Positions 24,001 to 33,784 of a stretch of DNA of 64,000 bases are shown here, in pieces (position 1 is the stretch's first letter; each line of letters begins with the position of its first letter). The translations under genes and the position numbers were made by a program. The notes under the pieces were generated by a model. The model was not told where the DNA came from and did not search any database. It saw nothing but the letters and a program-made list of their open reading frames with translations. Source of the stretch: Mastigamoeba balamuthi (lineage: Eukaryota > Evosea > Mastigamoebida > Mastigamoebidae); contig CACRSC010000061.1 in assembly GCA_902651635.1 (NCBI GenBank), positions 70,076 through 134,075 of the forward strand, given 5' to 3'.

Positions 24001-25794
24001 AGGTCGTCCGCGCGCTGGCGCTGCCGCCCTACGGCCTCGGCCAGGACGACGCGCGGGCGGGCGGCAGCTGCAGCGGGGCCCCCCTGCCCGCGGCCTGCGC
24101 CGGGGGCCACGCCGAGGCCGCGCTGCTGCTGGCGCTGCCGCCCTACGCCCTCGGCGGCCCCGACGCCCGCGCCGACCGATGCGACGCGCTCGTCTCGGCC
24201 TGCCGCGCGGGCGCCGCCCACGTCGTCGAGCTGCTCGCGCGCCCGCCCTACGCGCTCGCCCAGTCCGACGCCCGCGCCTCGGCCGCGCTCGACGCCGCCT
24301 GCCTCGCCGGCGCCGCCGACGTCCTCCGCGCGCTGTCACATCCGCCCTACTCGCTTGCCCGCGATGACGTCACCTGCGACGGCGGCCGCGCGCTGCGCCT
24401 CGCGTGCCAGTCGGGCAGCGCCGCNGCGGGCGCTGCTCGCGGCCTGCGCGTGCGGGCGCTCTGACGTGGCGGTGGCGCTGTCGCGTCGCCCGTGGTCGCT
24501 GGGGCCCGCCGACGCCCGCGAGCTGGGCTGCCACGCGCTGCACGCCGCCTGCGCCGCGGGCCACGCGGGCGTCGTCGAGGCGCTCGCGCGCGCGCCGTAC
24601 TCGCTTGCCTGCGTTGACGTCACCCGCAGCGCCCGCGCCCGCGCGCTGCTCGCCGCCTGCGCCGGCGGCCACTGCGAGGTCGTCCGCGCGCTGGCGCTGC
24701 CGCCCTACGGCCTCGGCCAGGACGACGCGCGGGCGGGCGGCAGCTGCGGCGGGGCCCCCCTGCCCGCGGCCTGCGCCGGGGGCCACGCCGAGGCCGCGCT
24801 GCTGCTGGCGCTGCCGCCCTACGCCCTCGGCGGCCCCGACGCCCGCGCCGACCGATGCGACGCGCTCGTCTCGGCCTGCCGCGCGGGCGCCGCCCACGTC
24901 GTCGAGCTGCTCGCGCGCCCGCCCTACGCGCTCGCCCAGTCCGACGCCCGCGCCTCGGCCGCGCTCGACGCCGCCTGCCTCGCCGGCGCCGCCGACGTCC
25001 TCCGCGCGCTGTCACATCCGCCCTACTCGCTTGCCCGCGATGACGTCACCTGCGACGGCGGCCGCGCGCTGCGCCTCGCGTGCCAGTCGGGCAGCGCCGC
25101 CGCGGTCCGCGCGCTGGGCGCCGCGCCCTACGGCGCCGGGCCCGCCGAGGCGCGCGCCGACGCCTGCGCGGCGCTGCGCTGCGCGTGCGCGCGGGGCGCC
25201 GCTGACGTGGCGGCGGAGCTGTCGCGTCGCCCCTACGGCCTCGGCGGCCCCGACGCCCGCGCGCTCTGCGGCTACGCGCTGCGCGCCGCGTGCGCCGGCG
25301 GACACGTGGCGGTCGTCCGCGCGCTGGCGGCGGCGCCCTACGGCCTCGGGCGCGCCGACGCGGCCGCCGGGGGCGCCGCTGCGCTGCGGGCGGCGGCGTG
25401 CGCGGGTCGCCGTGACGTGGCGCTGGAGCTGCGGCGCGCGCCGTGGGGGCTGGGGCGCGAGGAGGCCGTGGCGGCGGCCGTGGGCGTGGCGCTGGCCGAG
25501 GGGCGCCGCGAGGCCCTGCGCGTGCTGGCCGAGGCGGGCTATGACGTGGCGCAGGACGAGGACGTCTGCGGGTGCGGTGACGCGGCGTTGCGCTGCTGGG
25601 CCTGCGACGAGGGCGAGACCCGCTGCGAAAAGGACGTCACCGCGGAGGACGGCAGGGCGGCCGCGGTCGCAGCGGCCTCGGCGGGAGAAGGCGGTGACGT
25701 GGCTGACGTGGGTGCGGGGGACGGCGGCGGCGGAGGGGCTCTGGGGCGGCGGGGGTCGACGGCGGGGTCGCGGGGCGCGTACGCGGCGTTCTGA
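21063..25794 (+). CDS. Large ankyrin-like repeat protein (model interrupted by an assembly duplication)
   Basis: An ATG at 21063 opens a low-complexity N-terminus with a repeated D/S-rich motif (QRCDSGGGSDEDQAFQRCDS and variants), then about 1,100 residues of helical repeats with a period near 34. The consensus is close to ALRAACAGGHAEVVRALA followed by PPYALGRADAR, an ankyrin-type GH.xVV pattern with an unusual constant PPYxLG loop. The tail is acidic and Cys-containing and ends at TGA 25792-25794. As given, the frame breaks at the N at 24425. Sequence after the N repeats 23750-24424 almost exactly; removing that extra 676 bases restores one frame of 1,351 aa. Ankyrin-type repeats bind other proteins; the partner is unknown. 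A segment near 21650-21710 with GTTGATT/CAATTGATT looks like this genome's intron sequence but is in frame. Confidence 0.75.
23750..25100. repeat. Two near-identical 675-bp copies joined by one N (likely assembly artefact)
   Basis: Bases 23750-24424 and 24426-25100 match with at least one single-base difference (GCAGCTGCAGC versus GCAGCTGCGGC near 24068/24744). A single N at 24425 marks the join. Read as two overlapping contig ends that were not merged, the repeat gene regains one open frame. Confidence 0.85.
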
Positions 25795-26051
25795 CGCGAC
25801 TGACGTCAGGCGTGCGCGCGGAGTATTTATAGGCGGTGTCAATTGATTCCTTGGGATTTGCTTCTGTCTGGGTCGAGTTTCCCGATCAGCCGGCCTGTGT
25901 TCTTTCGCGAATCCGCGACACGGGGGACAAACGGTACCTGGGGGCACTCGAATGGTAGCCATGTTGTGTTGTTGCAATCGCCAGGGAGGGGGAGAGGACC
26001 ACGCCGGCGGAGAGGAGAGCAGCATAGAGAGAGAGAGAGAGGTCAGCGCCT

Positions 26052-26787
26052 TCAGTAGGGGGTGTTGGGGTCCACGGGCTTGTAGAGGACCGTCCAGTAG
26101 ACCGTCACGAGGATGGCCCACGCCACAAAGCCCACGGCGCTGGCGACGCCCCACTGTTGCCACCGCCGCGCGTGAGGCAGAGAGGGAGGAGGGGACAGGA
26201 GGGGGGGGATGCGGACCCTCTTGTTGGCCCTCTTGTGCGAGCAGAGGAAGAAGGCGCCCACGAGCCAGCAGAGCGAGATGAACCAGCCCAGCACAAAGAG
26301 CACGATGGCCAGCGTGTCGGCCTTCTCCTCCTCCACGGGCACGCGCTCCACAAAGGGCGTCGACTCGTACACCCTCGTCTCCGCGGGCTGCGCGCTGCTC
26401 CCCACCCCCTCGGTGAGCCCAACCTCCTCCGTTGCTGGAATCCTCTGGCTGGGCAGGGGCTGCTGCTGCGCACACGATGGCCGCGGGCGCGGGCGGCGGG
26501 GGGTACGCGGGCGCGTAGGGCACCGCCGAGTTGTAGGCGGGCGGGGGCGGGGGCATGGCGCCGCTGCAGGGGGTGGGGTCAGTGNGAGGAGCCGGAGGGG
26601 GGAGGGGCGAGCGCCAGCAGCGCACTTGGGGGCCTGGGGAGCCCCGGGAGCGGGGACCGAGTAGCTGGGCGCTGTGGGGGCGCTGGACACGCAGGGGAGG
26701 ACAGGGCAGGGCAGGGCAGGGTTAGGGGTCGGGGGGCGCCAGAGGGGGAGAGCGTGGGAGGCCGCACTAGGGCTGAGGGGCACTCAT
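26052..26787 (-). CDS. Two-TM hairpin family member J
   Basis: Exons 26787-26768, 26682-26626, 26563-26507, 26394-26217 and 26153-26052 close in phase to 137 aa. The N-terminus is Pro/Tyr/Ala-rich (MSAPQPY; MPPPPPAYNSAVPYAPA). Exon 4 holds VYESTPFVERVPVEEEKAD, then the helix TLAIVLFVLGWFISLCWLVGAF and FLCSHKRANKR. The last exon begins WGVASAVGFVAWAILVTVYW and ends DPNTPY. Exon lengths 57 and 178 equal those of member K, its closest relative, and both use a GC|GTACCC donor after exon 3. The last intron is GT-AG. An N at 26585 lies inside intron 2. Function unknown; the TPFVE segment before the helix is shared only with K. Confidence 0.75.
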
Positions 26788-27483
26788 GGCTGGGTGGGCG
26801 GGTGGTGGGTGCGGGTCGCTGAGTTGGAAAACTGAAAAGTCGCGCCTCGCGAATTCGGTGAGATACGCAGGGGGAAATCTGCTGATTCTGTAGTCATCTC
26901 TATGTTCACTCGGGCCGGCCCGAGGGTTGATTGACCAAAGCTCGTCCCCTCCCAACAAGAAGCCCTGGAGGCTGTCTCTCTGATAGTTTCTCGAGGGATC
27001 GAGGTCAAGGTTTTTGGTTGAACAGCACAGCTTCCCAGTGTTTGCCATTAGTGAACAAGAGCAATGGATAGACTGCAATGTACTGATAGAAGAAGAAGTT
27101 GCCCGAGAGATGATAATGTCTCTCTGATGTGTGAGACATTTCCTATGCAGACTGTCAAGAAGACTGAATTAACTATTGACAAGAACACCCTTGAATTTCA
27201 GCACTAACTATGTATACCATAGTTTTAAGGTACCCTGAAGGGAAGGTAATTGCATCATTCGTTAGTGAGCAAACTGTAGAGTACTCTTCAGTTCCAACGA
27301 GAAAACTCACTGTGTCAACCGGATGAGGTTGGAAGAGTGTATCTGTTAAGAATAGCATTCATGCCAACAGTTCAGGAGCTCGCCTAGAGGAGCTCACGGT
27401 GTGTGGTGTGGTCGTGTGTGTGTGTGTGTGTGTGTATAAGTGCTTGTTGGTGGCCCCCACCTCTCTCAGATGGGCTTCACGTT
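26788..27483. other. AT-richer intergenic stretch
   Basis: About 700 bp between members J and K with no gene recognised. It contains a (GT)n microsatellite at 27413-27436 close to the 3' end of member K. Confidence 0.4.
27413..27436. repeat. (GT)n microsatellite
   Basis: About twelve GT units in a row just downstream of member K. Confidence 0.85.
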
Positions 27484-28194
27484 CTACTGCGGGCTCGAGT
27501 TGCGAACCGCAGCGACGTAGATGATGGCCACGACGAGGCTGATGCAGAAGCACACGGCGCACGCGATGCCCCACTGCAGCACGCCGCGGTGAGCAACACA
27601 GGCCACACAAGAGATCACAGCGCACCTTCCTGTTGGACTTCTTGTGGGAGCACATGAAGAAGGAGCCGATGATCCAGCAGAGCCCGATGAACCAGCCCAG
27701 CACAAACAGCACAATGACCAGCGCGTCGGCGCCCTCGTCCTCGGCCCTGACCACCTGGTGCTCCACAAAGGGCGTCGCCTCGTACGTCGCCACAGGCTGC
27801 GCTCTGCTCGTTGCGTCACCAACAAAAAAGTGCCGGGAAATTAGGATTAAGATGGAAAACGGATTTTTCTGCGCAGCCGTCGAGGGGAAAAGAACAGCGT
27901 ACACGATGGCCGCAGGGGGCGGCGGGTACGCAGCAGTGTAGGGCGCTGCTGCGTTGTACGTGGGCGGGGGCGGGGGCATCGACCCGCTGTGCAGGCGTTA
28001 GTCTGTGAGGCACGAGAGCACTGCTGGGGGGATTTTGGTATTTTTGGGGGAGCTCACTAGGGCTGCTGCTGCTGCGAGGGTGCGCAGGGCTCGGCGGGCG
28101 CACTGCACGCAAGGGAGGTCAGTGGGTGTGGGACGGGGGCGGGGGCCGAGCATTGGGCTCACTAGTTGGGGGCGGGAGGCAGCGCAGCGCTCAT
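27484..28194 (-). CDS. Two-TM hairpin family member K
   Basis: Exons 28194-28163, 28102-28058, 27986-27930, 27803-27626 and 27573-27484 close in phase to 133 aa. Exon 1 is MSAALPPAPNY; exon 2 has SQQQQPY; exon 3 is MPPPPPTYNAAAPYTA. Exon 4 carries TYEATPFVEHQVV, then ALVIVLFVLGWFIGLCWIIG and FFMCSHKKSNRK. The final exon starts WGIACAVCFCISLVVAII. Intron 2 has a GACTAACGC branch-like site. All four introns are GT-AG. It matches member J in exon lengths and in the TPFVE motif, so J and K are a recent pair on the same strand. Function unknown. Confidence 0.78.
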
Positions 28195-28704
28195 TTGTTT
28201 CTGTGGCGGGTGAGAGAGTGTTTGTTTTGTGTTCCTTTGAGTTGTGGTGGAATAATCCTGAAACAATCGAGCGGTGGGTTGTTTGTTTCATCTTTTTTCC
28301 CACCGCAAATCTGAAAGCGATATTTCGCGGTTCAGAAATTGGACCGCCCTGCGGACCAAATCCAAATTTCCAATATCCGCTGAGGGATAGACCGGCCCCT
28401 GGCCCATCTCGCGATGGCCGGTCGTTGGCAGAGCCACTGAGTGGTCCGTAACAAAGCCCACCCGACATACTGATCACAGTTGTCCGGTTACGTAACCGTC
28501 ATGCGCACCGCTCTGGCTGCGACGCAGCGCTGTCTCGAGCTGTCCGTGCCACTGAAGCAGAGGCCGCAGCACGTCCCACACCGCCCCTGGCACGGCTGGC
28601 CCCTGTCTTACAGATACGGGATGCCGAACAGAGCAGGAGTGCCCATCAGAGTGTCTGTATTGGACGGCGGGTGTTGGGCGCCAAACGGCCCAGTGTCCGC
28701 GTCG
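28195..28704. other. Intergenic; nothing recognised
   Basis: About 500 bp between the stop of member L and the start of member K, both on the minus strand. No motif recognised. Confidence 0.4.
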
Positions 28705-29459
28705 TCAGCTCCTCATCGACCTCACGAGGAACACCACCAGCCAGAACAGAACGAAGGCGAAGAACATCGCGAGGCACGCAGCTCCCCACTGCCCACGTGC
28801 GCCGTTGCGTTAGTTCACTGCGCACACGGACCAAACGCCCCGCGCCTTCTTGTCGGCGCCCCTGCTGCCGCAGAGGTAGAAGGAGCCCGCCAGCCAGCAC
28901 AGAGGGCACAGCCACCCCAGAACGAACAGCGCAATGGCAGCCGCACTGGCGCGCTTGTTCTGCAAGTCGACCTCCTCGCCCTTGCTGCCCTGTTTAGCGG
29001 AGAGGTAGCCGCCGCCCTTGGCGATGGGGTACTCGAGCGGAGGGCAGTAGGCCCGCGGGACAGCAGCGCAGGCCACAGGCGGCTGCGGGGGATACGAGAC
29101 CCAGGTGTAGGCAGGCGGGCACCTGCTCTGCCCTGTGAGTTACTCTGGCAATGGGATGCGCACTTGTAGAGCTCTGCAGGGTGCTGAGAGGTAGGAGCAG
29201 CACAGGACTGCGGAGCGTCAGGGTCGAGGGAAACAATCGACTGCGCACATCTGTGGGTGGCGCGAAGGCTGGGGGCTGGGCGCATGAGCTCTCTGCAGCG
29301 CCGTTCACAGGGTTTTCCGGGCCCGAGGAGAGCGGCTTGTCCGCGTTTTGGTTGCTGCGTGCCCTGCGGTGAGCAGCGGGTCGGAATGGGGGTTGAGTTC
29401 TCTCACTCCACGACAACTGCTGTAGGGGGCGGGACTTGTGACATCGCCGTCGTAGTCAT
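28705..29459 (-). CDS. Two-TM hairpin family member L
   Basis: Exons 29459-29407, 29354-29249, 29207-29164, 29122-28846 and 28788-28705 close in phase to 187 aa. PPPTAVVVE ends exon 1, NQNADKP opens exon 2 and QPPAFAPPTD ends it. Exon 3 is 44 nt as in member E, exon 2 is 106 nt as in member C. The first helix is AIALFVLGWLCPLCWLAGSF followed by YLCGSRGADKK; the second is WGAACLAMFFAFVLFWLVVFL with a basic tail (RSMRS). The last intron is 57 nt with a GC donor (AAG|GCGCGG). Two in-frame ATGs (29459 and 15 nt inside) are possible starts. Function unknown. Confidence 0.72.
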
Positions 29460-29958
29460 TGCTAGTGCGTGGGCTGTGAGATAAGAAGTGAGGTCTGGAG
29501 ACGACCGCAAATAAAGACTGAATTGTTTGGCTTCCGTCCATTTCTGGAACAATTCCCTCGGGTGAATTCTGAGTCGATACACGTCTATGGCACAGTGTGG
29601 AAGGTGAACTTCTTTACTGCGTCGTTGAACAGGGTGTGGTGAATGGGACGCCTCTCCGATCATGGAACCCCGAAAGGAGCCAATGGAATTGGACCCGCCG
29701 GGTCCGAGTTGAGGCAATTGAGTACAGAGACCTCAATCCGCCAGAGAAGCAGCGGATTCCCATCCACGTGGCAAACCGACATAATGAAACGGCCAATGAT
29801 GATCTCGTGCTGTTTTGACACGTCGATCGGAGCTCTGGGGTGATTCGGGTGTGGGGGAGCGCAGCAGAAGAAGATACGCGTATCTCTTATTTTCCTCGTG
29901 TTTCTGGGTCGTGTTTCGGCGCTTTCGCAGGAGCAGCGGGAGGGCAGAGGCAGAGGCG

Positions 29959-31256
29959 ATGGCGCAGGCGTTCAAGGTGGTGCTGGTGGGGGACCCCGCG
30001 GTGGGGAAGACGGCGCTGGTGGGGGCCCTGCAGGGGCGGGAGCCGACGCGCGAGTACACGCCGACGGTGGCCGACAACCAGAGCGCCCCCCTCGCCGTCG
30101 ACGGCCGCGACTACGCCCTCGACCTCTGGGACACCGGCGGTGCCCTCCTCTGCCCTTCGTTGTGGGGTTCTGCGGTGCCGCTGCTGCATTCGATTGATTT
30201 GGGCTCCCGATTCTGCAATTGCAGTTGAACTGGGCTACCGTTTCAGCAATTGCAGTTGAATTGGGCTGCTGATTCATCAATTTCTGTCGAACTGGGCTGC
30301 TGGGGTTGAGCAATTGCATTTGAATTGGGCTGCTGGGTGAGTAATTGCGATTGAATTGGGCTGCTGATTCATCAATTTCTGTCGAACTGGGCTGCTGGTT
30401 GAGCAATTGCAGTTGAATTGGGCTGCTGCACGAGCTGTTGCAGTTGGATTTGGCTGTCTTGCTTGCCTGCCGCGCTTCTTCTCCCTCAATGCCCGTGTTG
30501 CCCGTCGCAGTGCCAGCGTCGCAGAGTGGGGGAGGGGCTCGTTTGTGGCGCTTTTGTTTGCAATTCGCGGCGCAATCAGTTGACATTCTGTTTTTCTCTG
30601 TTTTGTATGGCCGCAATCCTCTCTGGTGAGAATGAACGTTTATTCTCAGGTGGCTCCGCTCCGATAATCAAGACAAGGATTGCTTCCGCTCTGCAGCGCT
30701 CTTTTGCACCACCCTTGCCGACTTGTTTTCTCCGCACATCCAATTGACCTGCGCCCCCTCCCCCTCCGCCCGGCATCGCGCGTTGCAGGGCAGAAGGACT
30801 GCGACGTGATGCGGGAGAAGGCGTACCAGGGGCGCGTGGACGCCGTGATCGTGTGCTTCAGCGTCGTCACGGAGACGTCGCTCGACAGCGTCCGCCTGCG
30901 CTGGGCCCCCGAGATCGCCCGCCTGGCCCCGCGCACGGCCACGCTGCTGCTCGCCGGCCTCAAGTCGGACCTGCGCACCGACGAGGCCACGCTGGCCCAG
31001 CTGCGCGCCAGCCAGTGCCGCGTCGTCAGCCCCGAGGCCTCGGCCGCCGTCGCCGCGAGCCTCCCGGCAAAATTCATCGGTGCGCCCAAATCAATTGATT
31101 TCGCCCTCTCTGAAGCGGAGCGCGGCGCCAGAGGTCAGCTCGTTCACGAGGGCCAACGTGAGGGAGCTGTTCGAGGAGGCCGTGCGAACGCACGCCAAGG
31201 AGGCGGCGGATCGCGAGGCGGCCAACAACAAGAAGAGCTGCTGCTCGCTGCTCTGA
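29959..31256 (+). CDS. Rho-family small GTPase
   Basis: Exons 29959-30139, 30789-31079 and 31132-31256 join in phase to 198 aa. G1 is GDPAVGKT, the switch region is YTPTVADNQSA, G3 is WDTGGQ, G4 is LKSD, and G5 is IEVSS in place of the usual ECSA. The Rho-type pattern LDLWDTGGQ then DAVIVCFSVV is clear. The C-terminus NNKKSCCSLL is a CAAX box ending in Leu, which predicts geranylgeranylation and membrane targeting. It should control actin or a similar process through GTP cycling. The third residue of the P-loop, Gly12 in most Rho proteins, is Pro here, and the residue before Gly60 is Gly rather than Ala. Intron 1 (649 nt) contains a 31-nt minisatellite; intron 2 contains ATCAATTGATTT. Confidence 0.92.
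30194..30450. repeat. 31-33-nt minisatellite in the first intron of the Rho gene
   Basis: About eight copies of a unit built on TTGAATTGGGCTGCTG followed by a variable part and CAATTGCAG. Unit length is 31 nt in most copies, 33 or so in one. Two subtypes alternate (GATTCATCAATTTCTG versus a CAATTGCAG ending). Each unit carries an acceptor-like TTGCAG. Confidence 0.85.
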
Positions 31257-31283
31257 TGCCCCGGCGCAGGGCTGGCCCGACAC

Positions 31284-31312
31284 GGCAGCAGCAGCAGCAG
31301 CAGCAGCAGCAA
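31284..31312. repeat. (CAG)n microsatellite in the 3' flank of the Rho gene
   Basis: About nine CAG units 30 bp after the Rho stop codon. CAG runs are common here (also near 48055-48100 and 53780). Confidence 0.8.
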
Positions 31313-31786
31313 GAGGGAAGCAGCGGCAGCAGCGGCGGCAGCAGAAAGTGAATGTAAGCACCGCGAGGACCTGCGTGGCATTGGCTTCTTTGTGGCCTTG
31401 GGCGGTGTGGAGCCGCTGGCCAACAACAAACACAGTGTTGCGCACACCAATGCGCTTTCATCGCACGCGCCCGTTGGGTGTGGTGGCAGTGCTCGTGTTT
31501 GTGCACAACCGTTGTTAAGCCCACAAGGGAGGCCACTGCGGTGCACTGCTGATGTCCACACCCGCACAAGCAAAGAGGTGGTGCGATCAAAATAAGTGCA
31601 ACTCAGAGATGCTCGCACCCCTCCCACTAGAGGAAGCCATGGCGGCTGCTGCTTGTGACGTGGTGCTGTGCGCCCACAAATATCGGGGATATTCTGGTGC
31701 TGCCAGTCAACTGTTCCCTGAGACAGATCGGCGGTTTGTCTGTTTTTAACAGCCTCAGGCACCCGCACAGCACAGCACGCTGGTCC

Positions 31787-33784
31787 ATGGGTGCACAGCC
31801 CCCTGTGTCCCCCGAGGAGGCCCTCCTCCACGCAGCGCTGGAGCACGTGCTGCTGTGGCTGGCGCCCCGCGACGCCCTCGAGCTCTCGCGCGCCAGCCGC
31901 AGTCTGCGCGGCGCCGTGCTGGCCCTCTCGCCCGCCTGGTCCTCGCGGCTCCCCGTCCTCGCACAGCCCGCGCTGCCCCCGCCGCCCGGCCTGGGCCCCC
32001 TTGTGCGCCTCCGCGTCTGCGAGCCCCCGCGCGAGAGCCCCGGGGCCTCGGACTCTGTGCTGGCGCTGCTCGCGTCGCCCGCCTGCCGCTGCGCTGCTCT
32101 CCGCGCCGTCGCCTTCTCGCACCGCTCGGCCCTCTGCTCCCCGGCGGTCCTCCGCGCCCTCGCGGACCTCGACGCGCCGCTCGCGGACGTCCGCGTGGCA
32201 GTCAGCAGGCGCCACGGCCCCGACCCCGGGCCCGCGGCCGCTGCGGCGCTGCTGCTCGCCCGCAGACACGCGCCGACGCTGCGGACGCTCCACGTCGCCT
32301 GCTGCCCCGACGGCGGCTCCGCGGACCCCTTCGCGGGCCCCGGGGACCCCGGCCGCGCCTGGAGCTGCTTCCCGACGCGCATCGCCTGCGTGGGCGACGC
32401 GGTGGCGCGGGGGCTCGCCGAGGGCTACGCGCGGATGCCCGCCAGCGCCGCTGCGCCGCTCGAGAGCCTCGTGCTCGAGGCGGTCTCGGCGGGCGCCGTG
32501 CTGCAGGCCGCCCGCAGCGCGCCCGGCGGGGTGCTGGCGCGGCTGGAGGAGCTCGTGGGGCTGGGCTACAGCGCGTGGGAGCGGCGCGTCGACGAGGAGG
32601 CCCTCGCGGAGGTCGCCCGCAGGTGCCCGCGGCTCCGCAGGGCCCAGCGCGCCGTGGCCCCGGGCGTCCCCGAGGAGGCCTTCGCCGACGCCTCCCTGCC
32701 GCACCTGCCCTACACCAGCCTCGTGCTGGGCGACGGCGCCACCGAGCTGCTGCGCAGGTGCCCGGGGCCCTACCCCCTCGTCTCCCGCCTCGCGGTCCTC
32801 GTGCCCCACTGCCTCCCCGCGCTGCAGGACCTCGCCGCGCACTTCCCCGCCGTCGAGACGCTCGTGGTCGAGGACGACGCGGACGGCGGCGCGGGCGCCA
32901 CGGCGGAGGCGGTAGTCGCTGCGGTGCGGCGCTTCGGGGGCCTCGGGGAGCTCAGCTGGCTCGACGCCCCGCAGTCGCTGCCGCTGCTCGCCGCAGGGCT
33001 GCCGCCCCTCCGCAGGCTCGCCATCGACGCCGCCACGGGCCGCAACGCGTGGGCCGCGCTGGCGCCGGGGGTGCTGCGCGGCGTCGAGACGCTGGCCGTC
33101 GGGCTCGGCGCTGTGCCGCCGCCCGAGGACGACGAGGTCCCCCGCGCCGTGCGCGAGCGCCTGCGCCTCGACGTCTCGCCGGCCCTCGAGCGCCTCACGC
33201 TGCGCATGTCCCGCGGGGCGCACACGGTGCCCAGGGCCTGCGAGCTGGTCGCCGAGGTGCTGCGCAAGGGCACAGAGCTGCGGACCGTAGCGCTTGAGTG
33301 CGAGGCCGAGGCGCTGCCCACGCTCGCCCGGGGCTTCGCCAGCGCGGCGGCTGCGGGGGCCGCGGTCCCCCAGGGGTGTCTGGTCACGCTGGAGCTGTGC
33401 CTCGACGGCGCGGATGACCCGCAGATCGGGGAGGAGTGCAGAGGGCTCGTGGGGCGAGTACAGGAGCTCAAGGGGAGGTGGGAGGCGCTGCGGCTGGTGG
33501 CCCACCTCTGCTCCGAGCTGCTCAGCGACGTGTGGATCCTCCTGGACGACGTCGAGGGCAGGGACTGGAGGCTGGGCGCCGCGGAGACGACGGGCGAGGC
33601 GGCCAGTGTGGCGGAGCAGCTGCCCGAGGTGGAGAGGGCCGTCAGAGAGCTGCCCAGGAGCTGTCGCCGAGTGCACACGACCAGCTCGTGGCTGGGCACG
33701 AGGCTCCGCCACACCCTCGGAAGCGCCTACACCGTAGAGTGGGAGATGCCCTGTGAGGCTGCCCTCAACAACTACTTGCTCTGA
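31787..33784 (+). CDS. F-box-like protein, single exon
   Basis: An intronless frame of 665 aa; the ATG at 31787 is chosen because the F-box-like region begins shortly after it. Residues about 10-45 (ALEHVLLWLAPRDALELSRA) fit the F-box pattern of a Skp1-binding subunit of an SCF ubiquitin ligase. The rest is rich in Leu, Ala and Arg with scattered LRR-like strands (LRTLHVACC, LESLVLEAV, LETLAVGLG), plausibly a leucine-rich-repeat substrate-binding region, though too degenerate to count. The last 110 residues have a second, broken copy at 41793-42150. A long open frame on the opposite strand is a shadow of the GC-rich codon use. Confidence 0.55.
   Translation: MGAQPPVSPEEALLHAALEHVLLWLAPRDALELSRASRSLRGAVLALSPAWSSRLPVLAQPALPPPPGLGPLVRLRVCEPPRESPGASDSVLALLASPACRCAALRAVAFSHRSALCSPAVLRALADLDAPLADVRVAVSRRHGPDPGPAAAAALLLARRHAPTLRTLHVACCPDGGSADPFAGPGDPGRAWSCFPTRIACVGDAVARGLAEGYARMPASAAAPLESLVLEAVSAGAVLQAARSAPGGVLARLEELVGLGYSAWERRVDEEALAEVARRCPRLRRAQRAVAPGVPEEAFADASLPHLPYTSLVLGDGATELLRRCPGPYPLVSRLAVLVPHCLPALQDLAAHFPAVETLVVEDDADGGAGATAEAVVAAVRRFGGLGELSWLDAPQSLPLLAAGLPPLRRLAIDAATGRNAWAALAPGVLRGVETLAVGLGAVPPPEDDEVPRAVRERLRLDVSPALERLTLRMSRGAHTVPRACELVAEVLRKGTELRTVALECEAEALPTLARGFASAAAAGAAVPQGCLVTLELCLDGADDPQIGEECRGLVGRVQELKGRWEALRLVAHLCSELLSDVWILLDDVEGRDWRLGAAETTGEAASVAEQLPEVERAVRELPRSCRRVHTTSSWLGTRLRHTLGSAYTVEWEMPCEAALNNYLL

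Noticed and set aside
24404-25846. Second long plus-strand frame (Arg/Pro-rich, 480 codons) over the ankyrin-like repeats
   Set aside because: Out of frame with the repeat consensus and crosses the N; it is a shadow frame.
26585-26585. N as evidence for a third assembly duplication
   Set aside because: The sequence on the two sides does not repeat; it is treated as a single unknown base inside an intron.
31091-33712. Very long minus-strand open frame (873 codons) opposite the F-box-like and Rho genes
   Set aside because: Arg/Gly/Pro-rich with no motif; it mirrors GC-rich codon use of the plus-strand genes and would span an intron and a coding end of the Rho gene.
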